Shown: positions 47,364 through 56,342, counted from the first letter of the stretch. The stretch is DNA of 64,000 bases from Achromobacter anxifer (GCF_903652925.1 NZ_CAHLAR010000005.1:62001-126000), one strand, 5' to 3'. The notes: generated by a model from the letters alone, not told the origin. Translations and numbers: made by a program.

Positions 47364-48038
47364 TTACGACTTTTTGATTTGAGAGAGGGTCTGGACGACG
47401 ACCCGCACGAGGGATCCCGGGTCATTGGCGTCTTGCGGGGAGACCATGTGAACAATGTCTCCTCCCTTGATCCACAGGAACACGGGGACCTCCTGCGCGC
47501 CGGACATGTCCAGCAGGCGGCCGGCCTTGGCATCCGACAACAGTACGGCTTCCGTCACCGCACGTTCGGCGATTGGCACAAGGCTGAAGTTCCTGTATAG
47601 CGCCTGGCCGCGCTGCGGGATTGCGCGCCGCTCCAGGTAGGCCAGGGTCTGCTCGAGGTTTTCAAAGGCCATGCCTTCGCGCTGGATACCCTCGAAAATC
47701 GCATTGCGCACCAGACCTTCGGCCTCGGGGAACACGTCGCGGGTCGCGTAGTAAACCCGCACAGGCCAAAGTGATTGCCGTTCCCAGGCCACAGGTGCGA
47801 CCCGGAAGTCGATGCCCGCTTCGCCGGCCGCCACGCGGATTCGATCCACATGGTCATTCACGGTCCGACAGCGGCTGCAATGGAAGTTGATCAGCTCAAG
47901 CAGCACCACGTTCGTGGGGCTCGGCGCCTGGCCAGGAGATGACCCATAGCGGGTCTGGGCACCAGCCAGGGCTGGGAGTCCGATACTGAGGGCAGCGCCC
48001 AGCTGCCCGGTGCGGGTGAGAAAAAGGCGACGATTCAT
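47364..48038 (-). CDS. DsbA/thioredoxin-fold exported protein
   Basis: 224 aa with a signal peptide (1-27, a Tat-like RRLFLTR start and ALAGAQ end). The redox motif CSRC (about residues 58-61, in LINFHCSRCRTV) is followed by a helical insertion and VPVFLWIKGG, the cis-Pro loop of DsbA/thioredoxin folds. It probably oxidises or shuffles disulfides in the plasmid's exported proteins or pilus components. The start at 48038 puts the signal peptide first. Confidence 0.8.
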   Translation of the reverse strand: MNRRLFLTRTGQLGAALSIGLPALAGAQTRYGSSPGQAPSPTNVVLLELINFHCSRCRTVNDHVDRIRVAAGEAGIDFRVAPVAWERQSLWPVRVYYATRDVFPEAEGLVRNAIFEGIQREGMAFENLEQTLAYLERRAIPQRGQALYRNFSLVPIAERAVTEAVLLSDAKAGRLLDMSGAQEVPVFLWIKGGDIVHMVSPQDANDPGSLVRVVVQTLSQIKKS

Positions 48039-48089
48039 GAGTGCGTCCGAGGAAGCGGCTGCGCGGCAAATGGCCACCGCGCGCCTGGG

Positions 48090-48521
48090 TTACTTGCCGG
48101 CCTTTTCTGCCGCCGTGGAATCCTGCTTGCGAGGGTCCTTCGGCACCGCTGCGCCAGGAATTTCGCCTGTCGACGGATCCCGATCCGGCCCGGCGTCGCT
48201 GTCCTTGTCCGGGCTCTCGAGAACCTTCACGTCCTCGTCGGTGACCTTGACACGACCTTCGGACACCGCCTTGTTGTAGTCGTCCTGGTAGAAGAGACGC
48301 CAGATCAGGTACTGACAGCTGTAGTTGAGCTTGTCGCTCCAGCGGGCCGCGGTAGTCGTGTGCTTGTCCACCGAGAGCGCGGTGGTGGACGTGGCGAGAT
48401 TGCCGACCCAGTGGATCGGCTGGCAGGTCCGGGCAATCCGGTCTTGCGGCAATGGCGCGATGATGATCCAGAAGATGAAGCCGAGGACTGGGATCCCCAG
48501 CAGGATTTCCTTCATCTGCAT
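48090..48521 (-). CDS. Membrane-anchored hypothetical protein
   Basis: 143 aa with one N-terminal membrane segment (LLGIPVLGFIFWIIIA, about 7-22) and a hydrophilic periplasmic part with cysteines (RTCQP, YSCQY) and an acidic/Lys-rich tail. First gene of the DsbA-like operon. An alternative ATG lies two codons further in. No family recognised. Confidence 0.6.
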   Translation of the reverse strand: MQMKEILLGIPVLGFIFWIIIAPLPQDRIARTCQPIHWVGNLATSTTALSVDKHTTTAARWSDKLNYSCQYLIWRLFYQDDYNKAVSEGRVKVTDEDVKVLESPDKDSDAGPDRDPSTGEIPGAAVPKDPRKQDSTAAEKAGK

Positions 48522-48634
48522 ATTTTTCTAGCTCACGGCGTATGTACGCACCAGGCAGCCGGCCTGGAAAGCCGAACATGCTGGACGAGGTTGATGACGG
48601 TCCGGATCGCTGTTATGCGGCCCAGTTAGAGCGT

Positions 48635-48640
48635 AGTATA
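48635..48640 (-). promoter_or_regulatory. CTATAC-type promoter for the DsbA-like operon
   Basis: Minus-strand CCGCTATACTACG, 113 nt before the start at 48521. Confidence 0.5.
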
Positions 48641-48672
48641 GCGGTTTTCATACTTTCTGCCTACTTCGGCGC

Positions 48673-48678
48673 TATACC
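48673..48678 (+). promoter_or_regulatory. CTATAC-type promoter for the RecD2-like helicase
   Basis: GGCGCTATACC, 86 nt before the start at 48765. GCCTACTT 13 nt upstream matches the element before the peptide promoter at 34465. The leader holds an AAGGAGGG without a start codon. Confidence 0.55.
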
Positions 48679-48764
48679 AAGACGGACACATTCGAAGGAG
48701 GGCTGCCACATCAGCGCCCATTAGTAATCCGTCAACCACATCCGCAAAAGGAGTAGAGGAAATC

Positions 48765-51173
48765 ATGGCTACAACTGCAACCACTGAACAATACACATTT
48801 CAAGTCCAACACATCCTTTTCGCAAAGGATGGCTTCCACATCGTGCGTACTGCAAGCGGCGATTCCGTGAAGGGCAAGTTCCTCGCGAAAGTCGGCTACT
48901 TTTACCGCGGCGATGGCAAATGGGAAGAGAACGAGCGGTATGGCCCCTCGTTCGTCCTCGAGTCGGCGGTGGCCATAACCCCGCCGGATCCGGCTTCGCT
49001 GGGTCGCTTTCTCGTGATTGCCATGAAAGGCAAGGGAGTGGGCGACGGCGTCATAGGCGCCTTGGTCTCTGCGTGCAAGGAGGACGGCCTCAATCTGGAA
49101 GAGATGCTGGACAAGAACAAGCGGGCAGAACTCGTCGACTGCGTCGGTACCCGGAACGCGAAGAAGGTCGATCTGCTCCTGGCGGAATGGCCGAACATCA
49201 AGCCGGCTGCGGACCTGATCTCGCCCCTGCTCGGTTACGGACTGTCACCTGCGCAAGCAGACCAGCTCGTGGCCCTGTACGGCAAGAACGCCATCGAACG
49301 TGTCGAGAGCGACCCCTACGGGTTGATCGTGACGCTGGACGGGGTTTCGTTTTTGACCGCCGACAAGATCGCCATGAAGGTGGGACGCGTGACCAAGAAG
49401 GATCCGATCCGTCTTCGCGCTGCGCTGTCGACCGGGATTCGCGATGCTACGGTGAATGGCGATGTTGGTGTGCGCCGCAAGACGCTCATCGACAAGACCA
49501 TGCCGCTGGTGAACGAGTCCATCGTCGAAAACAACCGCCGCAAGTTGGCGCCCGGCGTCACGCCGGAGATCTCGCAAGAGATGTTGCTCGAGATGATCGA
49601 AGAGATGGTCAAGGGCACCGGCAAGCCGTGCAGCTTCTCCCGGGCACTGATCGAGGCAGAAGACGAAAAGGGCGAGTTGGTCGTCTGGTATCGCCCCTTG
49701 GTGGAAGCCGAGGAGTTGATCGCCGAGCGCCTGGCGGCGTTCAATACGGCACCTCGCCCCGACCTGGTCCCGCTGGTGTCTGTGAAGGCGCTCGAGCTGG
49801 GCTATGCGCTCGAGCCGGAGCAACAACTTGCGGTGGAAACCGCGTTGATGCACCCCGTGTCCATCGTTACTGGTGGTCCGGGTACCGGCAAGAGCTACCT
49901 GCTGAAGGTGCTGCTGAAGACCTTTGACGCCGCAGGCGCGAAGGTCATGGTGTCGCCCGGTATCGCGAGTAGCATGGTGAGTGCAGGTTTGCGCGGGTTC
50001 CAAGTTGCTCCAACGGGCAAGGCGGCGAAGCGTATCTCCGAAGCGACTGGCCGTGAGGCCAAGACGGTGCACTCACTGATCGGCTTCTCTGGTGGAAAGC
50101 TCTGTGCTTTCGATCAGGATTGCCCGCTGCCGGCGAAGTACCTGGTGGTTGACGAAGCCTCGATGATGGACACGGAGTTGATGGCCGCATTGCTCAACGC
50201 ATGCGACAACGACTGCCGAATCATCATTGTGGGTGACGTGGATCAGCTGCCGTCTGTGGGCCCTGGCCAAGTGCTGCGCGACATGATCCGTTCGGGTCTG
50301 ATCGCAGTCACGAGGCTGACCAAGGCGCGTCGCTTCAGCGGTGGTATCGCTGAAGCGGCCAGCAAGGTCAGGGTCGGTGTGGTTCCTGAGTCGACTGCGG
50401 ACGGACAGTTCACGTTCGTCGACACGGAAACACCCGCTCAGGCGCTCATCGAGGCGGTCAAGGATCTGCTGGCAAAGAAGGTGAATCCGGATGACATCCA
50501 GATTCTCGCTCCCACGCACAAGGGCGATGCCGGTTGCGTTTCGCTGAACCAGGCGATGCAGGCCTTGCTGAATCCGGAGTCCTCCGGACTTCCGAAGACC
50601 TTGCAGCGTCTGCGCCGCGACGACGGTGACATCCGCATCAATGACCGCGTCATTCAAACCAAGAATGACAAGGAACTCAAGATCGTCAACGGCGACGTTG
50701 GCTACATCGAGAGCATTGATTCGGCCACTGGCAAGACGCAGTTGGGCCTGCCCGACCGCGACAAGCCGGTGCTCATGGAGAAGAGTCAGACCAACAACCT
50801 GAAGCTGGCGTACGCGATCACGGTGCACAAGAGTCAAGGAGCTGAAGCTCCCTACATTCTGCTGGCACTGGACCCGCAAGCGACTTTCATGCTCACACGG
50901 GCTCTGGTCTATACCGGCATCACCCGCGGAAAGGTCAAGGTCATGGTGTTCTCGTCGTTCACGACCTTCACGCGTGCCGTCCGCAAGGGCGAGCCGGCTG
51001 AAGGCAGCCGCCGGACGTCGTTGTTGCCCAAGCTCCAGGCTGCATTTGCGGCCGTGGGCAAGGGTCCGATCCCGACCTCCACAGCTGCACCGGCATCCGC
51101 CATCAAGGAAAGCGTTAGCCCCGCGGCAGCAGCAATGCTGTTCGATGGTGTTGAAGAGGACGTTCCCTTTTAA
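48765..51173 (+). CDS. RecD2-like SF1B helicase
   Basis: 802 aa. The N-terminal part has helix-hairpin-helix-like segments (about 85-180). Helicase motifs are GGPGTGKS (Walker A, about 369-376), VAPTGKAAKR (about 414), VVDEAS (about 462), VGDVDQLPSVGPGQ (about 490), and the C-terminal ITVHKSQGAE (about 685) and YTGITRG motifs. It moves 5'-3' on single-stranded DNA in this family. Between motif I and APTG there are about 16 extra residues (SPGIASSMVSAGLRGF). Start follows GTAGAGGAAATC. Confidence 0.88.
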   Translation: MATTATTEQYTFQVQHILFAKDGFHIVRTASGDSVKGKFLAKVGYFYRGDGKWEENERYGPSFVLESAVAITPPDPASLGRFLVIAMKGKGVGDGVIGALVSACKEDGLNLEEMLDKNKRAELVDCVGTRNAKKVDLLLAEWPNIKPAADLISPLLGYGLSPAQADQLVALYGKNAIERVESDPYGLIVTLDGVSFLTADKIAMKVGRVTKKDPIRLRAALSTGIRDATVNGDVGVRRKTLIDKTMPLVNESIVENNRRKLAPGVTPEISQEMLLEMIEEMVKGTGKPCSFSRALIEAEDEKGELVVWYRPLVEAEELIAERLAAFNTAPRPDLVPLVSVKALELGYALEPEQQLAVETALMHPVSIVTGGPGTGKSYLLKVLLKTFDAAGAKVMVSPGIASSMVSAGLRGFQVAPTGKAAKRISEATGREAKTVHSLIGFSGGKLCAFDQDCPLPAKYLVVDEASMMDTELMAALLNACDNDCRIIIVGDVDQLPSVGPGQVLRDMIRSGLIAVTRLTKARRFSGGIAEAASKVRVGVVPESTADGQFTFVDTETPAQALIEAVKDLLAKKVNPDDIQILAPTHKGDAGCVSLNQAMQALLNPESSGLPKTLQRLRRDDGDIRINDRVIQTKNDKELKIVNGDVGYIESIDSATGKTQLGLPDRDKPVLMEKSQTNNLKLAYAITVHKSQGAEAPYILLALDPQATFMLTRALVYTGITRGKVKVMVFSSFTTFTRAVRKGEPAEGSRRTSLLPKLQAAFAAVGKGPIPTSTAAPASAIKESVSPAAAAMLFDGVEEDVPF

Positions 51174-51199
51174 CTGAGAACCATTCTCAACAAGCTCAA

Positions 51200-51230
51200 T
51201 CCGGCCACCTCGTTGTGGTCGGATTTTTTT
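51200..51230 (+). terminator. Intrinsic terminator after the RecD2-like gene
   Basis: TCCGGCCAC pairs with GTGGTCGGA (one G-U), followed by T7. Confidence 0.85.
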
Positions 51231-51315
51231 CGCCCAACGCCAGTACGTGCGAGCCAGCGTGTTCGAAGGGATCCGCCTGTTCGCGAGAGATCGCACCGCC
51301 TCATGACGGCTTTCC

Positions 51316-51321
51316 TATACG
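51316..51321 (+). promoter_or_regulatory. CTATAC-type promoter for the kinase-like gene
   Basis: TTTCCTATACGAAGG, 27 nt before the start at 51349. Confidence 0.6.
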
Positions 51322-51348
51322 AAGGCAGGACAAACATAGGAGGACTAC

Positions 51349-51960
51349 ATGGCTCACAGCTTCAATTTGAGAGATTTCAACGTAGTGCGTTTGCGCGCGC
51401 GCCTGGGTTTGACGAGAGCGCCTGCTATTGGCCGCGGATCATTTAGCGCCGTGTTCGCACATCCGGATGCGTCGCGTAACACCGTGATCAAGCTGACCAG
51501 TGACCCGGCCGGCTACTGCTATCTCGGGGAAGGGGCGCGGGCCTACCACCTCTCTGATTTCGACTGCTTTCCGAAAGTGGTTGATTCTTTCGACGAGCTC
51601 AACGCTGAGCTCATCGACGGCGAATCGCCGCTGCGGGTGGTCGAGCTCGAGCGCTTGGCAATCGCTGGGCGCGCCGCACGCCCGGAGAGCAGGTTGCTCT
51701 TCGTGTACGCGGCGCGAACCTTTCCACACCTGTTACCAACGACCGTCACCGATGCGGACAAAGCGTTTGTGACGCGTATGGAGAAAGAGCGCCCTGAGCT
51801 TTGCGCGGAACTGGAGGAATTCGGGACCAAGCTGAGTACCTTCTGCGCTGACTACAACTACCGCATTGACGGCCTGGCCAGGGGCAACACTATGCGGCGC
51901 GGAGATCAGCTGGTCTTCAATGACCCTGTCTACTGCCCGGATACGCTGAAGCGGATCTGA
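51349..51960 (+). CDS. Small protein-kinase-like protein
   Basis: 203 aa. IGRGSFSAVFAHPD (about 27-40) resembles the kinase glycine-rich loop, NTVIKLTSDP (about 44-53) the lysine strand, YRIDGLARGNTM (about 172-183) a catalytic-loop D...N, and LVFNDPV (about 188-194) the DFG-position metal-binding Asp. The domain is smaller than normal kinases (about 250 aa), so part of the C-lobe is reduced. ATG follows GGAGGACTAC. Function unknown; two phosphatases in the window could oppose it. Confidence 0.55.
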   Translation: MAHSFNLRDFNVVRLRARLGLTRAPAIGRGSFSAVFAHPDASRNTVIKLTSDPAGYCYLGEGARAYHLSDFDCFPKVVDSFDELNAELIDGESPLRVVELERLAIAGRAARPESRLLFVYAARTFPHLLPTTVTDADKAFVTRMEKERPELCAELEEFGTKLSTFCADYNYRIDGLARGNTMRRGDQLVFNDPVYCPDTLKRI

Positions 51961-52009
51961 ACGCAGACTCGCCGCAACTACAATTGATTTACTCAAGAAG
52001 GGAACCATC

Positions 52010-52339
52010 ATGGGATTTCGAACGACTGTCCTGCTGTACAACGACTACATGGGCGATTGGTCAAAGTGTCCGGACTTGGGGCAGATGATTGCCCGTGCGG
52101 CTAACGTTGCGGTTGGCGGCGCTGGCGACAAGGACGGTGCTCGCCTGGAGAACTTTGGCGCCGTCGTAGAATGCGCGCATGCGGACACTCAGACGATCGC
52201 TGTCCTCGACAGCTATCGATTCTCGCCCTTGGCCCACAGCATGTGGCGCCAGAACGAGTCGAATGCTGATCGCGATGTGCGATTGCTTAAGGAAGCCGCC
52301 GACAAGCTCGGTTATCGCTTGGTCGCAAAGTCCAAGTGA
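52010..52339 (+). CDS. Hypothetical protein
   Basis: 109 aa, soluble, no recognised domain. An early YNDYMGDWSKCPDLG segment and a helical C-terminus (LLKEAADKLGYRLV). Follows the kinase-like gene by 49 nt and is probably co-transcribed; RBS AAGGGAACC. Confidence 0.6.
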   Translation: MGFRTTVLLYNDYMGDWSKCPDLGQMIARAANVAVGGAGDKDGARLENFGAVVECAHADTQTIAVLDSYRFSPLAHSMWRQNESNADRDVRLLKEAADKLGYRLVAKSK

Positions 52340-52342
52340 CTC

Positions 52343-52371
52343 AAGGCCCTCCGTTTTGGAGGGCCTTTTTC
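52343..52371. terminator. Bidirectional terminator
   Basis: AAGGCCCTCC pairs with GGAGGGCCTT, with TTTTTC following. It lies between the 109-aa gene and the convergent DinG-like gene. Confidence 0.85.
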
Positions 52372-54682
52372 ATGGAAAGGGGATGTCGGAGTCCTGATCA
52401 TCTTCACTCACCGAGCACAGGCGCAGCGGCGCGCGCGGCTCGACTGAGGGCTTTGCCTCGGGAACGGTCGGCGCCGGATGCGGCGGCACCAGGCTCAAGC
52501 GGCGAGCCGGCTTCGATTCTCGCGCGCCCTTGCCTGCGGGCAGCGCCGGCGAGATACCCCGGGCCGCCAGCATTTCGAAGTACCCACGCAGCTTAGGGCC
52601 GCGCGAGAAGGAGGGCAGAGCGGAGTAGGCGGTCAAAGCATAACGTTTCGTCCAGAGGCGCTTGTCCAGGACCGTAATCACGCCATGATCCGCTTCCCGG
52701 CGAATGAGCCGGCCTGTGGATTGGATGAGCATGATAAGCATGTCAGCCAGGTACGCTTGTTCGAACCAATCCTTGCCCAGGGCGTCGCGGCGAGCCTCCT
52801 CCACGGGGTCTCCAGGGACTGCGAACGGGAGGCGGGTGATCACCACGTGGCCGCAGTTGTTGCCAGGAAGGTCCAACCCTTCCGCCATGGAGTCCAGGCC
52901 GGCGAGAATCGAGCGCTCTCCGCGGGCAATACGGGCCTTGTGTTCCGCCACGAGCTCAGGCACCGGGCGCCGATCTTGCGTCAACATGACGGCTGCCATG
53001 TCGTCAGGCAAAGCGCGGGTGACCCGTCGCATGGCTTCGCGCGACGTGAAAAGGACCAGCATTCCCGGGGACACATCCTGGCGGAACAGCAGCTCAAGCT
53101 TGCGCACCAACTCCTTCTCGTGCGCAGGATCGCCGGGTACGGTTTCCATTTCTGGCTGGTGCAGATAGCCGCGCGAGTAGTCGAACACGGCCGGCAGCGC
53201 CTTCGTCACCGCATGCCCTGGCAAGCCAGACTTATCGCGGAAGCGATCGAAAGAGCCTGCGATCTGAAGGGTTGCGGACACCAGCACCGTCGTGATGTCC
53301 TTGCTCCACAGCAGTTCCGTCAGGACGTCGCGACCTTCCAGTGGCTGAGTGTGCAGGGCGAGCGAACCGTCAGACTTACGGCTGACCCAGCGGACCAGCT
53401 TGTCACTGGAGCAGAACAGCTCAAACCCCGAGAACAGCTCCTTGGCATGACGCTGAAAGCTATGCGTCATCGCCAGCATCCGGATGGCGAACGTCTTCTC
53501 GGCGCCGACGGCCTCCTCCGCGAATTCGGTGAAGGCCTTTGACGTCGTCTGGAGCGCGCTATGGATTTTCAGGGCTTGCGCACCTACGAAAAGCGTTTGC
53601 TCAAGCAGCTCCCGTTCTGGTTCCTTCAGGCCCCAGCTGAACAATCCGCTTTCATTGAACTCAATAGTGCCCAGCACCGCAGCCAGCCCGTCGAGGTCCG
53701 CGATCAGCGTCGCGGCGCCGACACTGAAGACGTCCATGCCAAAGTCGGTAGCGCGAGACATTGCCTTGGCGATCCTGGGTGTGTTCAGGCAGGTTTCGCC
53801 ATAGGTTTCCAGCTTACGCAGCCAGTCAGTCTCTGACAGCCGAGCCAGAGCCATCTTTTTCGAGACGGCCTTTTCCGGCAGGTTATGCGCCTCGTCGAAG
53901 ATGAGCGCGTACGACTTCGGAGGCAGAACCGTGTTGGACTGCTCTTCCGAGCGCTGCGTGAGATCCGCTAGGACGATATCGTGGTTGGCAATGATCAACT
54001 GAGCCGTCGCCAATCGCTGACGGGACGCCATGTAGGGGCAAGACTCGAAGTGTTCGCATGCACGGTTCACGCAGGTGTCGCTGCTGGCGCCGCAGGCGGA
54101 AGCCCAGCACTCGGGAATGGTGCCAGTCCAGGAATCCTTGTCCCCATCCCACTCCTTCGTGCGCCAGGCCCTCAGCATGTCCAGTGCAATCGGCACGCCG
54201 GCATCCGCGACCTGCTTCTCGCCATCAAACATATCGAACTGGTTGTCCTGAGCCTTCTTGTCCTCCAGCAGCGCAGCGGTGCGCGGGCAGAAGTAACGTC
54301 CGCGACCCTTGGCCACGGCCACCTTGCGAGAATCCAGCAAGCCGGCCGTCTCCAGGCGTGGAATGTCGTCATTCAGGATTTGCTCTTGCAGGCCCACCGT
54401 AGCCGTGGCCACCACGATTGGCTTGAAGTTCGCCATGCGCGCTTGCGCCGCGAGAGCGCCAGCCAGGTAACCCAGTGTCTTGCCCGTGCCAGTTGGCGCC
54501 TCGACGCAGCTGATGCCCCCGCTTAGCACGGTGCTCTCCACTATCTGAGCCAACTCCAGCTGCGAGGCGCGCGGCGACAGCCCGAAGGCACTCGTCAGGG
54601 CGGCAAAGATCTGAGTGACGGAGGGGAGGATCAACGAAGGCGCTCCTGTGGCAGAAGCGGGGAGAGTGGCTGGCAGCGTCAT
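52370..54682 (-). CDS. DinG/XPD-like SF2 helicase with Fe-S cluster
   Basis: 770 aa. Walker A EAPTGTGKT is near residue 65, the DEAH box FDEAHNLPE near 270. An Fe-S cluster region has four cysteines (ACGASSDTCVNRACEHFESC, about 205-225), and the C-terminal motifs (FTSREAM, GLDSMAEGLDL, QSTGRLIRR) follow. DinG-type helicases unwind R-loops and branched DNA 5'-3'. The start at 54682 lacks a strong RBS; a longer frame begins 159 nt upstream, beyond the putative promoter. Confidence 0.85.
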   Translation of the reverse strand: MTLPATLPASATGAPSLILPSVTQIFAALTSAFGLSPRASQLELAQIVESTVLSGGISCVEAPTGTGKTLGYLAGALAAQARMANFKPIVVATATVGLQEQILNDDIPRLETAGLLDSRKVAVAKGRGRYFCPRTAALLEDKKAQDNQFDMFDGEKQVADAGVPIALDMLRAWRTKEWDGDKDSWTGTIPECWASACGASSDTCVNRACEHFESCPYMASRQRLATAQLIIANHDIVLADLTQRSEEQSNTVLPPKSYALIFDEAHNLPEKAVSKKMALARLSETDWLRKLETYGETCLNTPRIAKAMSRATDFGMDVFSVGAATLIADLDGLAAVLGTIEFNESGLFSWGLKEPERELLEQTLFVGAQALKIHSALQTTSKAFTEFAEEAVGAEKTFAIRMLAMTHSFQRHAKELFSGFELFCSSDKLVRWVSRKSDGSLALHTQPLEGRDVLTELLWSKDITTVLVSATLQIAGSFDRFRDKSGLPGHAVTKALPAVFDYSRGYLHQPEMETVPGDPAHEKELVRKLELLFRQDVSPGMLVLFTSREAMRRVTRALPDDMAAVMLTQDRRPVPELVAEHKARIARGERSILAGLDSMAEGLDLPGNNCGHVVITRLPFAVPGDPVEEARRDALGKDWFEQAYLADMLIMLIQSTGRLIRREADHGVITVLDKRLWTKRYALTAYSALPSFSRGPKLRGYFEMLAARGISPALPAGKGARESKPARRLSLVPPHPAPTVPEAKPSVEPRAPLRLCSVSEDDQDSDIPFP

Positions 54683-54813
54683 GGTGGTAAAGAAGAAAAC
54701 CGCCAGCGATAAGTCGTAGGCAGTCTTGGGGATTCGTTGTTCGACGGTTGCCGTGAACTGTTCAGAAATTATCGCATAGTTCACCTCGGAAGACAACTTT
54801 CGGCAACCTAGAA

Positions 54814-54819
54814 AGTATA
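54814..54819 (-). promoter_or_regulatory. CTATAC-type promoter for the DinG-like gene
   Basis: Minus-strand CTCTATACT, 131 nt before the chosen start at 54682. A GTG in the same frame at about 54785 could give a shorter leader. The rest of 54683-54974 has no ORF and holds only this and the plus-strand promoter. Confidence 0.45.
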
Positions 54820-54883
54820 GAGCTTGGCTACCGACGGCCATGGAAGCCAGCGGCTACCAGGTGGCATATCAACCCTTTGCAGC

Positions 54884-54889
54884 TATACG
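54884..54889 (+). promoter_or_regulatory. CTATAC-type promoter at the head of the tra region
   Basis: TTTGCAGCTATACG, 85 nt before the start at 54975. A weaker CATATAGC lies nearer the gene (about 54956). Confidence 0.5.
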
Positions 54890-54974
54890 TTTGGCAATTG
54901 TCCGATCAAGGCGGCGAGTCAGAGCTCGGCCACCCGTCGGACCTGGTTCTTCCGGCATATAGCAAAGGTATGAC

Positions 54975-56228
54975 ATGCTCAATTCGTCCATGCGCTCCGC
55001 GCGTGTTCACCCCGCCACGTCCGACGCTCGGCGTGGCCATTCGGCTTCCCAGGAGCGCCCACGGTGGCGCGCGGGGCCCATTGCACTGGCGCTTGGCGTA
55101 ACGCTGGGAGCGCTAGCAGGCACAGCCAGCGCCCAGCAGAACGACGTCTATCCGCCACCTCCGCTCTTTTCAGGGCAGAGCCATCGGGAGCTGACGGCTG
55201 CCGGCGCTGTTCCGCAGGCGCCGGCGAGCACTCCGACTGCCGCCGCCCCCCGCGGCGCGCTGGATCCGGCCATCCAGGCAATGGTGGAGGGCAAGGCCCC
55301 CCAGGATGCGGCACAGCTCACGCTGAAGGGATCGCCTGGGCGTGAGGAGGTGCCCTGGCTTCTGCGCGGCGAGAATCGTCCCTGGACTCTGATGTTCACG
55401 CCATCCAATCCACTGGGCACGCTGTACCTCTCGCCGCCCTCCGCTCGCGAGGCCAAGCTCATGCTGCCGGGTATGGCGGCCGATGCAGCGAACCGGGCCC
55501 GCTTCACCGTCAACAAATACATCACGGATTCCATTGGCATCTCGGCCCAGGCCCGGGCCCGGCAGCTGGAGACGCTGAATCGCTGGATTGAAAACAGCAA
55601 CCAGCAAGCCGCCCGCGCGAAGGATGACGACTGGGAGAAGTACCAATTCAGCGTGGAATCTCGCCGCGAGATCGAAGCCTACCGCGAGAAGGTCGTCGGG
55701 CAGGCTGCGCCCGACCTCAGTCTCATGCAGCGCGAGATCCAGCGCGCAGTCGAAGAATTGTCTCCGCTTCTCGAGGTCATGCCGAACTACGAGCTGCAAA
55801 TGGCCTGGTACAACGTGCTGGTCCAGCTGAAGGAAGGCTTCTCGCTATACCAAGCCCAGGTCCAGCGCGCGGACCAGACCCTTCTCGCCACCATCGACGC
55901 GTACCTCGACGCCAACCCCTATGCGGCGCGCCCCGCAGGCCCCGTGCCGCAGCAGGGCGGCGAGGGAATCCACAGCGCCCCAGCAGCCAAATCGAACCTT
56001 TCCGCTCCCACCCTCACGCCGTCCCTCGCGGAATCTGCCCGAGATGCCGTGCGGGAACCCGCTCCAGCGCCTGATGCGCCGGCCGCACGCGAACAGCCGC
56101 AAAGCATTATCCCCGGCCTCAGTGTGTTCGGACTCATGGTCCTGGTGGGGCTCTTCGTCATTTTCAAGATTCGCCGCAGGGCGCGCCGGAGCGGCGGGAA
56201 GGGAGCTGCGCCAACACCCACAGCCTGA
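54975..56228 (+). CDS. Exported protein with C-terminal membrane anchor, tra-linked
   Basis: 417 aa. A signal peptide with a long basic lead (about 1-54, ending ASA) is followed by a Pro/Ala-rich stretch. Residues about 100-330 form a folded, partly helical domain. After a disordered Pro/Ala linker comes one C-terminal membrane segment (IIPGLSVFGLMVLVGLFVIF, about 378-400) and a basic tail. No family recognised. Its position just upstream of the pilin and TraL-K genes suggests a conjugation role. The long N-terminus before the hydrophobic core may mean the true start is further in. Confidence 0.6.
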   Translation: MLNSSMRSARVHPATSDARRGHSASQERPRWRAGPIALALGVTLGALAGTASAQQNDVYPPPPLFSGQSHRELTAAGAVPQAPASTPTAAAPRGALDPAIQAMVEGKAPQDAAQLTLKGSPGREEVPWLLRGENRPWTLMFTPSNPLGTLYLSPPSAREAKLMLPGMAADAANRARFTVNKYITDSIGISAQARARQLETLNRWIENSNQQAARAKDDDWEKYQFSVESRREIEAYREKVVGQAAPDLSLMQREIQRAVEELSPLLEVMPNYELQMAWYNVLVQLKEGFSLYQAQVQRADQTLLATIDAYLDANPYAARPAGPVPQQGGEGIHSAPAAKSNLSAPTLTPSLAESARDAVREPAPAPDAPAAREQPQSIIPGLSVFGLMVLVGLFVIFKIRRRARRSGGKGAAPTPTA

Positions 56229-56276
56229 AACAGAGAATTTTTCGCGTGTATCACAAAACATGCGGTTACGCAACGC

Positions 56277-56282
56277 TATACG
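56277..56282 (+). promoter_or_regulatory. CTATAC-type promoter for the pilin operon
   Basis: AACGCTATACG, 60 nt before the pilin start at 56343 (18 nt before an in-frame ATG at 56301). Confidence 0.55.
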
Positions 56283-56342
56283 TTTTCAGGCACTAGCGAA
56301 ATGACCGCAGGCCTGTCATTTTCCAACGAAGGGTTTTTTTCC

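Noticed and set aside
46970-47600. CTATAC-like matches at about 46979 and 47597
   Set aside because: They lie inside coding sequence (exported 144-aa protein and DsbA-like gene), far from a start.
50073-51296. Minus-strand ORF opposite the RecD2-like gene
   Set aside because: Antisense to conserved helicase motifs, with no RBS or promoter.
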